Source: Nitrosomonas sp. (lineage in GTDB: Bacteria; Pseudomonadota; Gammaproteobacteria; Burkholderiales; Nitrosomonadaceae). Taken from it: 64,000 nt of DNA. Below are positions 48,108 through 59,512 of the stretch, in pieces. How positions within the stretch are numbered: position 1 is the stretch's first letter; each line of letters starts with the position of its first letter. The position numbers and the translations under genes were made by a program. The stretch covers positions 62,001-126,000 of the forward strand of contig JAHBZZ010000009.1 in assembly GCA_019635215.1 (NCBI GenBank), read 5' to 3'. Under the pieces are notes generated by a model. That model was not told the origin of the DNA, made no database searches, and was given only the letters and a program-made list of their open reading frames with translations.

Positions 48108-50363
48108 TTAAAATGTGGCGCGCACGCCAAAAATGAAACTGCGGCCCGGTTCCGGTGCGAAATTGCGTAAAAAAGAAACCGAATTGCGGATTTCTTCGTT
48201 GAGCAGATTATATCCTTTTGCGAATAGCCATAAATCCCCCCACTGATGCGTTTTGAGCTGATAATCCGCCGATGCCGTCAGTAAGTGATAGCTGTTTGTC
48301 GGTGTTTCGTTCTGACCGGGATGGCGCTGTGCTTCGGCACGGGTGAAACGCAGCGTGGTATTCCAGATCGGATTGCCGAATCCCAGTTCGGCGCCATAAC
48401 GCAGCGGCGGCATACGGGGTACGTCATCACGATCGCCATTAACAAAGCGGCCGCGCACGTAATCGGAAAACAATGACAGCAACAGGTTGCCGTAGGGCAA
48501 CTGGTAAAGTGTGGCATCGATTCGGGATTCATAACCGATAAACTCCGCGCTGCGCTGGCCGTAGGCAAAAACCGATACACATTCCGCCGCGCTGACACAA
48601 CGCTGGCGGATAACTTCGTTATCCACTTCATAAACCAGACCGGTATTGCGCAGATAAATAAAATCGTCAGTACGGTTATAGTAGCCATTGATCCGTGCGC
48701 TGAGTCGCTCGGTTTTCCATTCAAAACTCAGGTCGGCCATGTTCACGGTTTCATTTTTTAACTGCACGTTACCGATTTCAAAACTGCGTGTGGACAGGTG
48801 CGGGCCGAATGCGAACAATTCCTGGATGTCCGGTGGACGTTCGCCGTGATTAAAAGTCAGTGTGGCTGTAACATCCCGCCGCGGATTCCATTGTGCGGTT
48901 GCAGAAGCGGATACGGCCTGATAGTCAAGCGAGCCGGGCAACGATACCGGCGGCAGGGCGCTACCGCGCAGCCTAAGTTCGGATGCTTCAGGGTTAGCGC
49001 GGGAATGCTCGAAGCGGACACCGCCTTGCAGACTCCAGTTGTCCCGGGTGTATGTCTGTGTGGTATAAAAGCCGAGTGATAACTGCTTGGTTTTCGGGAC
49101 AAACGTCTCGACGCCGAGCGCCGAGAATTTCCGGTCGATCCATTGCACACCGTAGGTGCCGGTGAGGTTGCGCAGTGCACTCTGCTGTATTTCCAGACGG
49201 CCTTCACCGACATCATTTTTGAAGCGGGTAAATGGTGTGCCGCCTTCAAGTTCGGTATGACCGTAGTCAACGAGTCCGTAGCGAAAACTGACGCTGTCAA
49301 TACCACGTATCGGTTCGTACCATTCGGATTTAAAATCGTAGCGCGTTTGCCGCATATTGACGCGGACATTGGGAAACAAGGCTTGCGGGCCGAAAATATC
49401 TTCAAATCCCGTCAAATCGTCAAGTCTGGGCAAAATTGTTTCCAGACCATCCAGATGGTTGGGATCGAGATGATGACTGCCCCTGGGTATGCCATAGCGA
49501 TTATCGGTATGGCTGACTGACATACCCGCCATAGCCTGATTACCCAGCCATGAAATGCCGGTAAAACCACCCATGGCTGTATTGTCGGTGTTCGGTATTT
49601 TTCCGCTGACATTGGTTATTTCCGTCAGACCAAGCTGTTGCGTGGCAAAGGTTTCGTCGATGGCTTTGCCGGGTATCCGGATGTCATTGCGATCGCGGAA
49701 GAAACCGCCCAGATTGAATGCAAGCTGGTCTTTCCCTGTATTTAATGTAAAAGCCGAATGTGTACCATTTGCGTTGGTGTCGTAACGGCTTTCGATAGTG
49801 CCGCTGACGGTCTTTTTTACGCGCCGTTCCGGTATGCGGCCGTCACTGATATCGACAATGCCGCCAATGGCATTTCCGCCGTAACGAACGATTTCAGGAC
49901 CGCGCAGGATTTTGATTTCATGCGCAAACAAGGTGTCGAGCGCCAGTGCATGGTCGGGACTGAGGCTAGTCGCATCATGTGTACCGATACCGTTTTGCAG
50001 TATACGCACGCGTGAGCCCGTCAGACCCCGGATCACCGGTATACCGACACCGGGCCCGAAAGACGCATTACTGATGCCCAATTCCTCGTGCAGCGTCTGG
50101 CCAAGCGTATCGCTTTGCCGCAAACGTAGCGAACGGCCTTCAAGTATGCTGGTATTCGGCGCCGATACCGGTTCCGGTGTAGCACCAATGATATCGATCG
50201 GCGTCAGTTGGATTGCAGAACCGTTTCTGGCGGATTCGGGCAATGTCATCACCGGATTGTCCGTCGATTCATGGGCTGTATTTTCTGCCAAAGCGTTTTC
50301 AGTGATTGCCATGATCGATACCGGAATTACAGCCGCCACTATGTACCGAACAAACAGAAGCAT
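48108..50363 (-). CDS. TonB-dependent outer-membrane receptor, zinc-type (ZnuD-like)
   Basis: A 751-residue receptor with a signal peptide (cleavage after ALA, about 26), a plug domain (about 50-175, with IPVIRGLTGSRVRILQNGIG and ILRGPEIVRYGGNAIGGIVD) and a 22-strand barrel ending in the C-terminal phenylalanine. A loop rich in His (RGSHHLDPNHLDGLE, near 292-306) recalls the metal-binding loop of ZnuD. The TonB box is not obvious. First gene of the unit with the two secreted proteins; a Zur-like palindrome about 300 bases upstream and a Zur-like gene beyond support zinc as the substrate (inference). Confidence 0.9.
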   Translation of the reverse strand: MLLFVRYIVAAVIPVSIMAITENALAENTAHESTDNPVMTLPESARNGSAIQLTPIDIIGATPEPVSAPNTSILEGRSLRLRQSDTLGQTLHEELGISNASFGPGVGIPVIRGLTGSRVRILQNGIGTHDATSLSPDHALALDTLFAHEIKILRGPEIVRYGGNAIGGIVDISDGRIPERRVKKTVSGTIESRYDTNANGTHSAFTLNTGKDQLAFNLGGFFRDRNDIRIPGKAIDETFATQQLGLTEITNVSGKIPNTDNTAMGGFTGISWLGNQAMAGMSVSHTDNRYGIPRGSHHLDPNHLDGLETILPRLDDLTGFEDIFGPQALFPNVRVNMRQTRYDFKSEWYEPIRGIDSVSFRYGLVDYGHTELEGGTPFTRFKNDVGEGRLEIQQSALRNLTGTYGVQWIDRKFSALGVETFVPKTKQLSLGFYTTQTYTRDNWSLQGGVRFEHSRANPEASELRLRGSALPPVSLPGSLDYQAVSASATAQWNPRRDVTATLTFNHGERPPDIQELFAFGPHLSTRSFEIGNVQLKNETVNMADLSFEWKTERLSARINGYYNRTDDFIYLRNTGLVYEVDNEVIRQRCVSAAECVSVFAYGQRSAEFIGYESRIDATLYQLPYGNLLLSLFSDYVRGRFVNGDRDDVPRMPPLRYGAELGFGNPIWNTTLRFTRAEAQRHPGQNETPTNSYHLLTASADYQLKTHQWGDLWLFAKGYNLLNEEIRNSVSFLRNFAPEPGRSFIFGVRATF

Positions 50364-50506
50364 TTTGTACTCATTGCCAATTTTCTAGGGACAGCTGTAA
50401 CTGGTGTCACGATGATTGTCATTGTGCGTTTTTCAGGTTTTATAAGAATATGAATATGCCGTCATGATGCGTTAATTCATTGCTTTTTTAATTTCAGGAT
50501 AAAAAA

Positions 50507-50614
50507 GGCACCTCGAAATTCGCCATTAAAATGCGTTTCCTGATCGCTCTAGGGGAAGTGCTACGTTGTTTCAGGAACTCGCTTTACTTTAAAGAAAATG
50601 GCTTTTCGAGGCAC
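50507..50614. repeat. Short element with imperfect terminal inverted repeats (candidate MITE)
   Basis: GGCACCTCGAAATTCGCCATT at the left faces its near-complement (AATGGCTTTTCGAGGCAC) at the right, and inside there is a second nested pair TTTCCTGA/TCAGGAA. The 108-bp unit has no coding content. It lies between the receptor start and the palindromic operator. Confidence 0.45.
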
Positions 50615-50663
50615 TACAAACCTTTAAATTTAAAGGTAGACAGGAGATATTATCTTTTTAAAA

Positions 50664-50688
50664 TGTTATGATATATTATATCGTAACA
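50664..50688. promoter_or_regulatory. Zur/Fur-type operator candidate
   Basis: A 25-bp inverted repeat of the form TGTTAyGATATA-T-TATATCrTAACA, with only one non-complementary pair besides the centre. It fits the known shape of Zur sites in proteobacteria (TGTTATAnTATAACA-like). It is about 300 bases from the receptor start and 490 bases from the Fur-family gene. Confidence 0.6.
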
Positions 50689-51071
50689 TAATAAAAACCA
50701 ACACTGATAAAAATGTTTGCCTGTTTGTTCGCACTTCGGTCGTCGCGGCAAATCGGTTTGCGATTATGTGCTTTGAACACAGCCATGCACTTGTGTTTTC
50801 ACACTAGCAAGGTACCGTGCCGTTTGATCACATCATCTTCCGAAAAAGGGGTGGGTAGCGCGATGGTCAGGCTGACCAATCGGAGATTCCTGAAGCATGC
50901 AATGCAAAACCAGTATACGACGATTCTGTTTAGCGATTGGATGCGGGTGATATTGGTTTGTTTAAGGGCAATATATGGAAGAAAGAAATGATTCCGATGC
51001 TATTCGTATACCCACGTTAAACGCAAATGAGACAGGATTGTTGCTGACCAGGACTTTCCTGCTGACAAATG

Positions 51072-51100
51072 TTGACAAAATTTGTCTCAAACAGATACAA
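51072..51100 (+). promoter_or_regulatory. Putative promoter of the Fur-family gene with overlapping palindrome
   Basis: TTGACA (51072-51077) is followed at 16-17 bases by GATACA/ATACAA. The palindrome GACAAAATTTGTC (51074-51086) covers the -35 box and spacer, which would suit autoregulation. Confidence 0.4.
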
Positions 51101-51175
51101 GAATCTTTTAGGATGTATGATAGGTATATGAGTTAAGTATTCAAAATTTTTATTATTTTCTTTAACGCAAACAAA

Positions 51176-51640
51176 ATGTCGGCTGATATTGAAAAAATTA
51201 TCGAAAAATCCCAGCAAACATGTGCATCGACCGGTAACAAACTGACCAGCAAGCGCAAGAAAGTATTGATGGTCTTATTGAATTCCGCTGTACCGCTTTC
51301 AGCATACGATGTTGTTAACCAGTACAGGGAACAATTCCAGGAATCATTACCCGTGATGTCGGTTTATCGCATGCTGGATTTTCTGATCAAGGAAAAGTTG
51401 GTGCATAAGCTTGAAACGGCAGGACAATACGTTTCATGTTCACATATTGTGTGCGATCATCAGCATGAAACGCCGCAATTTCTTATCTGTGATCGCTGCG
51501 GCAGCGTCAAGGAAGTCGGTATCAAGAAAACTATTATCGAAGAACTGGAGCATAGCATCCAGAACACGGGTTTTTTATTGTCGCATAAGCAATTGGAATT
51601 ACACGGAATTTGCAGTCATTGTCAGACCCGATCCACATAA
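51176..51640 (+). CDS. zur: Fur family transcriptional regulator, Zur-like
   Basis: A 154-residue metalloregulator. The winged helix (about 20-80) includes PVMSVYRMLDFLIKEKLVHKLE, the recognition helix region of the Fur family. Two CxxC pairs (Cys105/Cys108 and Cys146/Cys149) make the structural zinc site, and Cys88, His90, Cys93, His95 and His97 form a metal-sensing cluster. The C88-x-H-x-x-C-x-H-x-H pattern is closer to Zur than to Fur or PerR. Proximity to a ZnuD-like receptor strengthens that. The exact metal is not proven. Confidence 0.85.
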   Translation: MSADIEKIIEKSQQTCASTGNKLTSKRKKVLMVLLNSAVPLSAYDVVNQYREQFQESLPVMSVYRMLDFLIKEKLVHKLETAGQYVSCSHIVCDHQHETPQFLICDRCGSVKEVGIKKTIIEELEHSIQNTGFLLSHKQLELHGICSHCQTRST

Positions 51641-51834
51641 GCGCAATATCAGTATCAGCGATTTCCAGATATTCCGATTGCGCAACCTTTATTATCGCGT
51701 TCACCATCGGTTGATCAAAACAAGCCTGTCACTGAGCTTCACGGTTTGGGTAAGCCTGCGGAAAACGACCATTCTTTTGCGGATTGATTAACGTATCAAT
51801 CCGTTGCATACGGATGTTCAATGATTGGCTTGTT

Positions 51835-53664
51835 TTACTCTGCGGCAATTTCAATTAACACTTCATTCGGATTAGCGGGTTCTCCCTTGATCACGTGTAT
51901 CGCTTTGACGGTACCGGCAATCGGTGCGGTAACTTCGGTTTCCATTTTCATGGCTTCGGTAACCAGAACCGGCTGTCCGGCGTTGACTTTCTGACCGACT
52001 TTGACCAGTACGTCGAGAATGTTGCACGGCATACTGACAACCACATCACCTTCGACGGACGGACGGCGGCGTTTGCTGGCGATGTTGCTTTGCACGGCAC
52101 CCTGCGTACCGCCGTCGAGTACGATCTCATCAAGCGTTTCAACAACGATTTCCTCAGGTATGCCATCGACCATAAAGTAAAAATGCCGCATGATGTCGTT
52201 TTTCGGACTGGTGCCGGTGATTTTGATGTGATAGGACTCACCGTGCAGCGCCACGTTGAATTCGGTCGGTGCTTTTTGTACACCGCCGCTGGCGTTGGCT
52301 GCAAGCTCCAGCGGTTCGGGCACGAGATGACCGGTGGAGCGCAGCTCCAGAAACTGTTTGCCGACTTCGGGGAACATCGCATAACTGAGAACGTCTTCAT
52401 CATTCAGCGCGAGATGACCGATCTCTTGACGCAGATGTCCCAGTTCCGGCTTCAGCAGATCGGCTGGGCGGCAATCAATAATTTCTTCTTTTCCGATGGC
52501 ACGTTTTTGCAGGTTGGTATTGATCGGTGCAGGCGCCTTGCCGTAACCGCCCTGCAAATAGCGCTTCACTTCATTGGTGATGGTGGAATAGCGTGCTCCG
52601 GTGAGCACATTGAGTACGGCCTGGGTGCCGACAATCTGTGATGTCGGCGTGACCAGCGGCGGGTAACCGAGATCTTTGCGCACTAGGGGGATTTCTTCGT
52701 AGACCTCGTTGATGCGGTCCAGTGCATTGCGTTCCTGCAACTGGTTGGCGAGATTGGAAATCATGCCACCCGGCACCTGAAACACATGAACGCGGGTATC
52801 CACACCGGTAAATTCACTTTCGAAGCGATGGTATTTTTTACGGACTTCGACAAAATAACTGTTCGCTTTCTGCAGCGCATCCAGATTCAGACCGGTGTCA
52901 TATTCGGTGCCTTGCAGCGCGGTGACCATGCTTTCAGTCGGTGGATGACTGGTTCCGCCCGACCAGGATGATAATGCCGTGTCGATATGGCGGCAGCCTG
53001 CTTCGATGGCCTTCAACTGACACATTTCGGCGAGCCCTGCGGTTGCATGGCAGTGCAGGTGAATCGGCAGATCGACCGTATCACGCAATGCTTTCATCAG
53101 TTCGCTGGTGACATAAGGCGTGAGCAGGCCCGCCATGTCCTTGATTGCGATGGAATCGCAGCCCAATGCAGCCAGATCTTTGGCCAGCGTCACGAAACTG
53201 TTGATGTCATGCACCGGACTCGTTGTATAGCATATCGTGCCCTGTGCATGTTTGCCGGATGCCTTTGCGGCTTCGATGGCGGTAGTCAGATTGCGTACAT
53301 CGTTAAGCGCGTCAAAGATACGGAAAACATCCATGCCGTTTTCGGCCGCCCGCTGGATAAATGCGCGTACGACATCGTCAGAATAATGGCGATAGCCGAG
53401 CAGATTCTGTCCGCGCACCAGCATTTGCAGCGGCGTGGTGGGCAATGCGGCTTTCAGTTTGCTCAGGCGTTCCCATGGATCTTCCTTGAGAAACCGCAGA
53501 CAGGCATCAAATGTGGCACCACCCCAGCACTCCAGCGACCAGTAACCGATGCTGTCGAGCATCGGGCAAGCCGGCAGCATGTCTTCGGTACGCAGCCGTG
53601 TCGCGATCAGGGATTGATGCGCATCGCGCAAAATGACATCGGTAATATGGATTTTTTTTTGCAT
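51835..53664 (-). CDS. pycB: Pyruvate carboxylase subunit B (carboxyltransferase and biotin carrier)
   Basis: Transfers the carboxyl group from biotin to pyruvate to give oxaloacetate. The 609-residue protein has the carboxyltransferase TIM barrel with DVILRDAHQSLIATRLR (about 8-24), metal-binding His residues (IHLHCHATAGLAE, about 201-213), the PYC_OADA domain and a C-terminal lipoyl-like biotin carrier with the biotin Lys in VTEAMKMETEV. OadA of sodium-pumping decarboxylases is similar, but there are no oadB/G genes and pycA is adjacent, so carboxylation is the expected role. Confidence 0.92.
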   Translation of the reverse strand: MQKKIHITDVILRDAHQSLIATRLRTEDMLPACPMLDSIGYWSLECWGGATFDACLRFLKEDPWERLSKLKAALPTTPLQMLVRGQNLLGYRHYSDDVVRAFIQRAAENGMDVFRIFDALNDVRNLTTAIEAAKASGKHAQGTICYTTSPVHDINSFVTLAKDLAALGCDSIAIKDMAGLLTPYVTSELMKALRDTVDLPIHLHCHATAGLAEMCQLKAIEAGCRHIDTALSSWSGGTSHPPTESMVTALQGTEYDTGLNLDALQKANSYFVEVRKKYHRFESEFTGVDTRVHVFQVPGGMISNLANQLQERNALDRINEVYEEIPLVRKDLGYPPLVTPTSQIVGTQAVLNVLTGARYSTITNEVKRYLQGGYGKAPAPINTNLQKRAIGKEEIIDCRPADLLKPELGHLRQEIGHLALNDEDVLSYAMFPEVGKQFLELRSTGHLVPEPLELAANASGGVQKAPTEFNVALHGESYHIKITGTSPKNDIMRHFYFMVDGIPEEIVVETLDEIVLDGGTQGAVQSNIASKRRRPSVEGDVVVSMPCNILDVLVKVGQKVNAGQPVLVTEAMKMETEVTAPIAGTVKAIHVIKGEPANPNEVLIEIAAE

Positions 53665-53694
53665 GTATTTTCCTCGATTAGCCTATTAAGCCTT

Positions 53695-55113
53695 TCATAG
53701 CCCGGTATGTGAGGCCATTGCAGCGGCAATCACGCTGGCCAGAACCTCTGGCCGGGGTTTGTCGGAATAGTTGATCAGTGTGGGGTTCTGCTCGACAAAG
53801 CCGGTATTGAACCGCGCAATACGAAATTGCGGGTGCTTTAGAATTTTCAGATAATACGGAATGGTTGTTTTGATGCCGAATAATCCCATATCACGCAACG
53901 CCCGTTCACCGCGCTTGATCGCATCTTCCCAGGTCAGCGCGCTGACAATGACTTTCGCAACCATGGAATCGTAAAATGGCGGAATCTCATAACCGGTGTA
54001 GATAGCGGTATCGGTTCGCACACCAGGCCCACCCGGCGCATAATAGCGGGCAATGCGGCCAAAACTCGGCAGAAAGCTGTTTTTCGGATCTTCGGCATTA
54101 ATGCGGAATTGAATCGCATAACCCCGCCGCACAATCTCATCCTGCCTGTAACGCAAACGCAGGCCGGCCGCTACGCGAATCTGTTCTTCAACGATATCGA
54201 CGCCGGTGATGGTTTCGGTGATGGTGTGTTCGACCTGTACACGGGTATTCATTTCCATAAAATAGAAGCGGCCATTGTCGTCGAGCAGAAATTCCACGGT
54301 GCCGGCGTTGGTGTAACCGACCGATTTGGCGGCAATAACAGCCAAGCCGCCGATATACTGACGCTGCGCTTCGTCAAGCTGTGGCGATGGCGCAATTTCG
54401 ATCAGCTTCTGATTGCGGCGCTGAATGGAGCAATCACGTTCGTACAGATGAATCACATTACCATGATGGTCCGCGAGGATTTGTACTTCGATATGCCGGG
54501 GATTGACAATGCATTTCTCCAGAAACACATCGGCGCGGCCAAATGCCTTGGTTGCTTCGGATATCACGCGTATATGGTTGCGTTTGAGTTCTTCGGCAGC
54601 ATCGCAGCGCCGGATGCCGCGTCCACCGCCGCCGGAAGTCGCTTTTAACATGACGGGGTAACCAATCTGTTCAGCGACTTCCAGCGCTTCTTCCACTGAA
54701 TTCAGATTGCCTTCCGATCCGGGCGTCACCGGGAGGCCGGCTGCTTTCATCGCGTTGCGGGCTTCGGTTTTGTCTCCCATGCGATGGATGACGTCCGCTC
54801 CCGGTCCGATGAATATCAGCCGGCGTTCCTTACATGCACGGGCAAATTGCGCATTTTCGGACAGAAATCCATAGCCTGGGTGAACAGCGTCACAACCGGT
54901 CGCCAGAGCCAGATCAACGAGCGCATGAACATTCAGATAGCAGGACATTGGTTCGCTGCCGATGCAATAGGCTTCATCCGCTTTTTTGACATGCAGTGCG
55001 AAACGGTCCGCTTCCGAATAAATAGCGACCGAACGGATACCCATTTCTGCGCACGCCCGTATGATACGCACAGCGATTTCACCGCGATTGGCAATTAGGA
55101 TTTTACGCAACAT
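53695..55113 (-). CDS. pycA: Pyruvate carboxylase subunit A (biotin carboxylase)
   Basis: ATP-dependent carboxylation of biotin. The 472-residue protein begins LRKILIANRGEIAVRIIRACAEMG, has the ATP-grasp glycine loop KATSGGGGRGIRRC (about 159-172), the active-site EMNTRVQVEHTITE (about 287-300) and the C-terminal biotin carboxylase domain ending near 450. Length and partner match the two-subunit pyruvate carboxylase rather than AccC, which would be near accB. It is upstream of pycB by 30 bases. Confidence 0.92.
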   Translation of the reverse strand: MLRKILIANRGEIAVRIIRACAEMGIRSVAIYSEADRFALHVKKADEAYCIGSEPMSCYLNVHALVDLALATGCDAVHPGYGFLSENAQFARACKERRLIFIGPGADVIHRMGDKTEARNAMKAAGLPVTPGSEGNLNSVEEALEVAEQIGYPVMLKATSGGGGRGIRRCDAAEELKRNHIRVISEATKAFGRADVFLEKCIVNPRHIEVQILADHHGNVIHLYERDCSIQRRNQKLIEIAPSPQLDEAQRQYIGGLAVIAAKSVGYTNAGTVEFLLDDNGRFYFMEMNTRVQVEHTITETITGVDIVEEQIRVAAGLRLRYRQDEIVRRGYAIQFRINAEDPKNSFLPSFGRIARYYAPGGPGVRTDTAIYTGYEIPPFYDSMVAKVIVSALTWEDAIKRGERALRDMGLFGIKTTIPYYLKILKHPQFRIARFNTGFVEQNPTLINYSDKPRPEVLASVIAAAMASHTGL

Positions 55114-55277
55114 GATTTTGATGCCCGGATTAACAATGCGCCTATTCTACCCGAACATTGCGGATTGAGGCTGAAACTGAAATACCTGCCTCGATAGAAT
55201 CGGTCGCGATTACGCCTGTATGGCATGATAAAATCCGCATCTTATCTTCACTGTTAAATCAATTTTTTAATTTATAA

Positions 55278-56669
<1,392 letters not shown>

Positions 56670-56710
56670 AAATCAAAATCGGATTCTTGTGTGGAAAATT
56701 GCATAAAGGA

Positions 56711-56738
56711 CTTGAAATCGGAAAAACAGTCCCAATAA
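56711..56738 (+). promoter_or_regulatory. Sigma-32 heat-shock promoter of grpE
   Basis: CTTGAAA (56711-56717), a 13-base spacer, then CCCAATAA (56731-56738) matches the RpoH consensus (CTTGAAA and CCCCATnT) well and lies about 26 bases before the grpE start. Confidence 0.8.
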
Positions 56739-56764
56739 CTCCGGGATAATTATAAGGAGATACA

Positions 56765-57391
56765 ATGCAAAATTCACAGAATCCGCAAGATACGCAATCC
56801 GGTGAATCTGGAGAACTACCGGACAATACGAAAAATGAATCCTCTCCAGAGACTGATGAAATCATACGGACAAGCGTTCAGGATGAAGCCGGACAAAGAG
56901 AACAAGGAGAGCGAGGAGAACAACCTGACCTGGCGCAGCTATTGAAAGATGCCGAGCGTAAAGCGGCTGAGCATCATGATGCCTGGCTACGCGCCAAGGC
57001 TGAGGCCGAGAATGTGCGCAGGCGGGCTCAAACCGATATTTCCAATGCGCATAAATATGCGGTTGAAAATTTTTCCACTGAGCTATTGACGGTCATGGAT
57101 AGTCTTGAGGCAGCGCTGGCCGTTGAAAACGCCAGCGTAGAAAACTTCAAGAACGGTATGGAGCTAACACAAAAGCAGCTAACCGCGGTTTTTGATAAAT
57201 TCAGCATTAAAACGCTTAATCCGACTGGAGAAAAATTTGATCCGCATCAGCATCAGGCCATGTGTACCGTTGATTCCGAGCTTGAACCCAATACAGTCGT
57301 GCAGGTGATGCAGAAAGGCTACAAACTGCATGAGCGTGTGATCCGGCCTGCGCTGGTTATGGTGTCGAAAGCCAAAGATGTCGATGCCTGA
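56765..57391 (+). CDS. grpE: Nucleotide exchange factor GrpE
   Basis: Co-chaperone that releases ADP from DnaK. The 208-residue protein has a long acidic, Ser/Glu-rich tail (about 1-55), a helical coiled coil ([31 protein letters not shown], about 60-90) and the C-terminal beta wing ([34 protein letters not shown], about 155-190). An AAGGAGA site precedes the start. It precedes dnaK in the same direction. Confidence 0.95.
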   Translation: MQNSQNPQDTQSGESGELPDNTKNESSPETDEIIRTSVQDEAGQREQGERGEQPDLAQLLKDAERKAAEHHDAWLRAKAEAENVRRRAQTDISNAHKYAVENFSTELLTVMDSLEAALAVENASVENFKNGMELTQKQLTAVFDKFSIKTLNPTGEKFDPHQHQAMCTVDSELEPNTVVQVMQKGYKLHERVIRPALVMVSKAKDVDA

Positions 57392-57412
57392 CGGGCATAC
57401 TGTTAAGACCGG

Positions 57413-57440
57413 CTTGAAATTCAGTAAAACAACTCCATTT
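57413..57440 (+). promoter_or_regulatory. Sigma-32 heat-shock promoter of dnaK
   Basis: CTTGAAA (57413-57419), 13 bases, CTCCATTT (57433-57440): a near-consensus RpoH promoter about 46 bases upstream of dnaK, so dnaK has its own start besides read-through from grpE. Confidence 0.85.
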
Positions 57441-57486
57441 ATCCATTTAATTCATGGACAGTTTTTAAATATATAAGGATTTAAAC

Positions 57487-59436
57487 ATGGCAAAAATTAT
57501 TGGTATTGATCTGGGTACGACCAATTCCTGTGTTGCGATTATGGAAAATGGCAAGCCCAAGGTGATCGAAAACTCCGAAGGCGCACGTACGACGCCTTCC
57601 ATCGTTGCGTATACAGAAGATAATGAGATTCTGGCCGGTGCATCGGCTAAACGGCAGGCAGTCACTAATCCGAAAAACACGCTGTTTGCGGTAAAACGTC
57701 TGATTGGTCGCCGGTTTGACGAAGACATGGTGCAAAAAGACATTAAAATGGTACCTTATAAGATCGTCAAGGCAAGCAATAACGATGCCTGGGTCGAAGT
57801 CAGGGACAAAAAAATTGCGCCTCCCGAAGTTTCCGCCCAGGTGCTCAAGAAAATGAAAAAAACCGCAGAGGATTATCTGGGTGAACCGGTAACCGAAGCG
57901 GTAATTACCGTACCTGCTTATTTTAACGACTCCCAGCGTCAGGCGACCAAGGATGCGGGTAAAATTGCCGGACTTGAAGTCAAACGGATTATCAATGAAC
58001 CGACTGCAGCAGCGCTTGCCTTCGGTATGGATAAGAAAGAAGGCGACCGTAAAATCGCCGTTTATGACCTAGGTGGCGGTACATTCGATATCTCAATTAT
58101 CGAAATTGCGGATATCGATGGCGAGCACCAGTTTGAGGTACTGGCAACCAATGGCGACACATTCCTCGGTGGTGAGGATTTCGATTCGCGCATCATCGAA
58201 TATCTGGTCGATGAATTCAAGAAGGAAAACGGTATTGACTTGAAAAAAGATATACTGGCGCTGCAACGCTTGAAAGATGCCGCAGAAAAAACCAAAATCG
58301 AATTATCGTCCAGCCAGCAGACAGAGGTGAATCTGCCGTATATCACCGCCGATGCCAGCGGTCCCAAGCATATGGCGATCAAAATCACGCGCGCAAAACT
58401 GGAAAGCCTGGTGGAGGAATTGATCGAGCGGACGGCCGGGCCCTGCCGTATTGCAATGAAAGATGCTGGTGTATCCGCTTCTGAAATTGACGATGTAATC
58501 CTGGTCGGTGGTCAAACCCGGATGCCCAAGGTTCAGGAAAAGGTCAAGGAGATCTTCGGCAAAGAGCCACGTAAAGACGTCAATCCTGACGAAGCGGTTG
58601 CCGTGGGTGCGGCCATTCAGGGCGGCGTGCTGCAGGGTGACGTTACGGATGTATTGCTGCTCGATGTGACGCCACTGTCTTTGGGTATTGAAACGCTCGG
58701 CGGGGTTATGACCAAGCTGATCCAGAAAAATACGACGATTCCGACCAAGGCGCAGCAGGTCTTTTCCACTGCGGATGACAATCAGACGGCCGTTACTATC
58801 CATGTATTGCAGGGTGAACGCGAAATGGCATCCGGCAACAAAAGCCTGGGGCAGTTCAATTTGACGGATATTCCGCCTGCGCCGCGGGGTATGCCGCAAA
58901 TTGAAGTGATCTTCGATATCGACGCCAATGGTATTCTGCATGTATCGGCAAAAGACAAGGCAACCGGCAAAGAGAATAAAATCAAAATCCAGGCCAGTTC
59001 AGGCTTATCCGAAGCCGAAATCGAGCGTATGGTGAAAGACGCCGAAGCGCATGCGGAAGAAGACCACAGGATTCTGGAACTGGTGTCCAGCCGTAATCAA
59101 TGCGATGCCATTATTCATTCCGTCAAAAAATCGATGAAAGAGTATGGCGATCAGTTGGATGCTGACGAGAAATCCAGAATCGAAACAGCACTGCAAGACG
59201 CCGAAGCCGCATTGAAATCAGATAACAAGGAAGAAATCGATGCTAAAACGCAGGCGCTGACAGAAGCTTCGCACAAACTTGCCGAGAAGATGTACCAGAA
59301 TCAGCAGGGCGATGCGCAGCAGGCAGATGCCAGTGGTGATGCCGGAGCTGACCACGCCTCTTCCGGAAAACGTGAAAAAACGGTTGAAGGCGATGTCGTT
59401 GACGCCGAGTTCGAAGAAGTGAAAGACAAAAAATAA
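57487..59436 (+). CDS. dnaK: Chaperone protein DnaK
   Basis: Hsp70 chaperone of 649 residues. N-terminal ATPase motifs [13 protein letters not shown] (about 4-16), [17 protein letters not shown] (about 138-154), the phosphate-2 loop [11 protein letters not shown] (about 194-204) and [11 protein letters not shown] (about 340-350) are present; the substrate-binding part and C-terminal lid end in the conserved acidic [11 protein letters not shown] tail. It acts with GrpE and DnaJ encoded on either side. Confidence 0.98.
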   Translation: MAKIIGIDLGTTNSCVAIMENGKPKVIENSEGARTTPSIVAYTEDNEILAGASAKRQAVTNPKNTLFAVKRLIGRRFDEDMVQKDIKMVPYKIVKASNNDAWVEVRDKKIAPPEVSAQVLKKMKKTAEDYLGEPVTEAVITVPAYFNDSQRQATKDAGKIAGLEVKRIINEPTAAALAFGMDKKEGDRKIAVYDLGGGTFDISIIEIADIDGEHQFEVLATNGDTFLGGEDFDSRIIEYLVDEFKKENGIDLKKDILALQRLKDAAEKTKIELSSSQQTEVNLPYITADASGPKHMAIKITRAKLESLVEELIERTAGPCRIAMKDAGVSASEIDDVILVGGQTRMPKVQEKVKEIFGKEPRKDVNPDEAVAVGAAIQGGVLQGDVTDVLLLDVTPLSLGIETLGGVMTKLIQKNTTIPTKAQQVFSTADDNQTAVTIHVLQGEREMASGNKSLGQFNLTDIPPAPRGMPQIEVIFDIDANGILHVSAKDKATGKENKIKIQASSGLSEAEIERMVKDAEAHAEEDHRILELVSSRNQCDAIIHSVKKSMKEYGDQLDADEKSRIETALQDAEAALKSDNKEEIDAKTQALTEASHKLAEKMYQNQQGDAQQADASGDAGADHASSGKREKTVEGDVVDAEFEEVKDKK

Positions 59437-59450
59437 ACGTCAATCGCTTT

Positions 59451-59512
59451 TGCCAAACGCAGAGCGGAGAAAAGAGAAACAAAACACTCTTTTCGCACTC
59501 TGCGTTTTGGCA
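59451..59512. terminator. Long hairpin between dnaK and dnaJ
   Basis: The inverted repeat starts TGCCAAACGCAGAG and its far arm reads CTCTGCGTTTTGGCA, with a further AAAAGAG/CTCTTTT pairing inside, giving a stem of over 20 bp. No strong T-run follows, so it is more likely a partial terminator or an mRNA-stability element lowering dnaJ relative to dnaK. Confidence 0.7.

Larger units (their letters stand above)
50364..51175. other. Divergent regulatory region between the receptor and Fur-family genes
   Basis: About 810 bases. It contains a small element with inverted ends (50507-50614), a 25-bp palindrome (50664-50688) and a palindrome at the Fur-family promoter (51074-51086). A frame at 50713-50991 was considered and not accepted for lack of ribosome site and protein-like composition. 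Confidence 0.55.

Noticed and set aside
50395-50440. TGTCAC...TGTCAT direct repeat near the receptor start as a Pho box
   Set aside because: The unit spacing is 12 rather than 11 bases, the orientation is away from the receptor gene, and the match to the consensus is weaker than at pstS.
50713-50991. A 92-codon plus-strand frame near the Fur-family gene
   Set aside because: The product is rich in Cys, Arg and Ser with no recognisable pattern, has no ribosome site and lies in a regulatory region.
51835-53664. Oxaloacetate decarboxylase alpha subunit (sodium pump)
   Set aside because: The beta and gamma membrane subunits are missing and a biotin carboxylase subunit is adjacent, so pyruvate carboxylase fits better.
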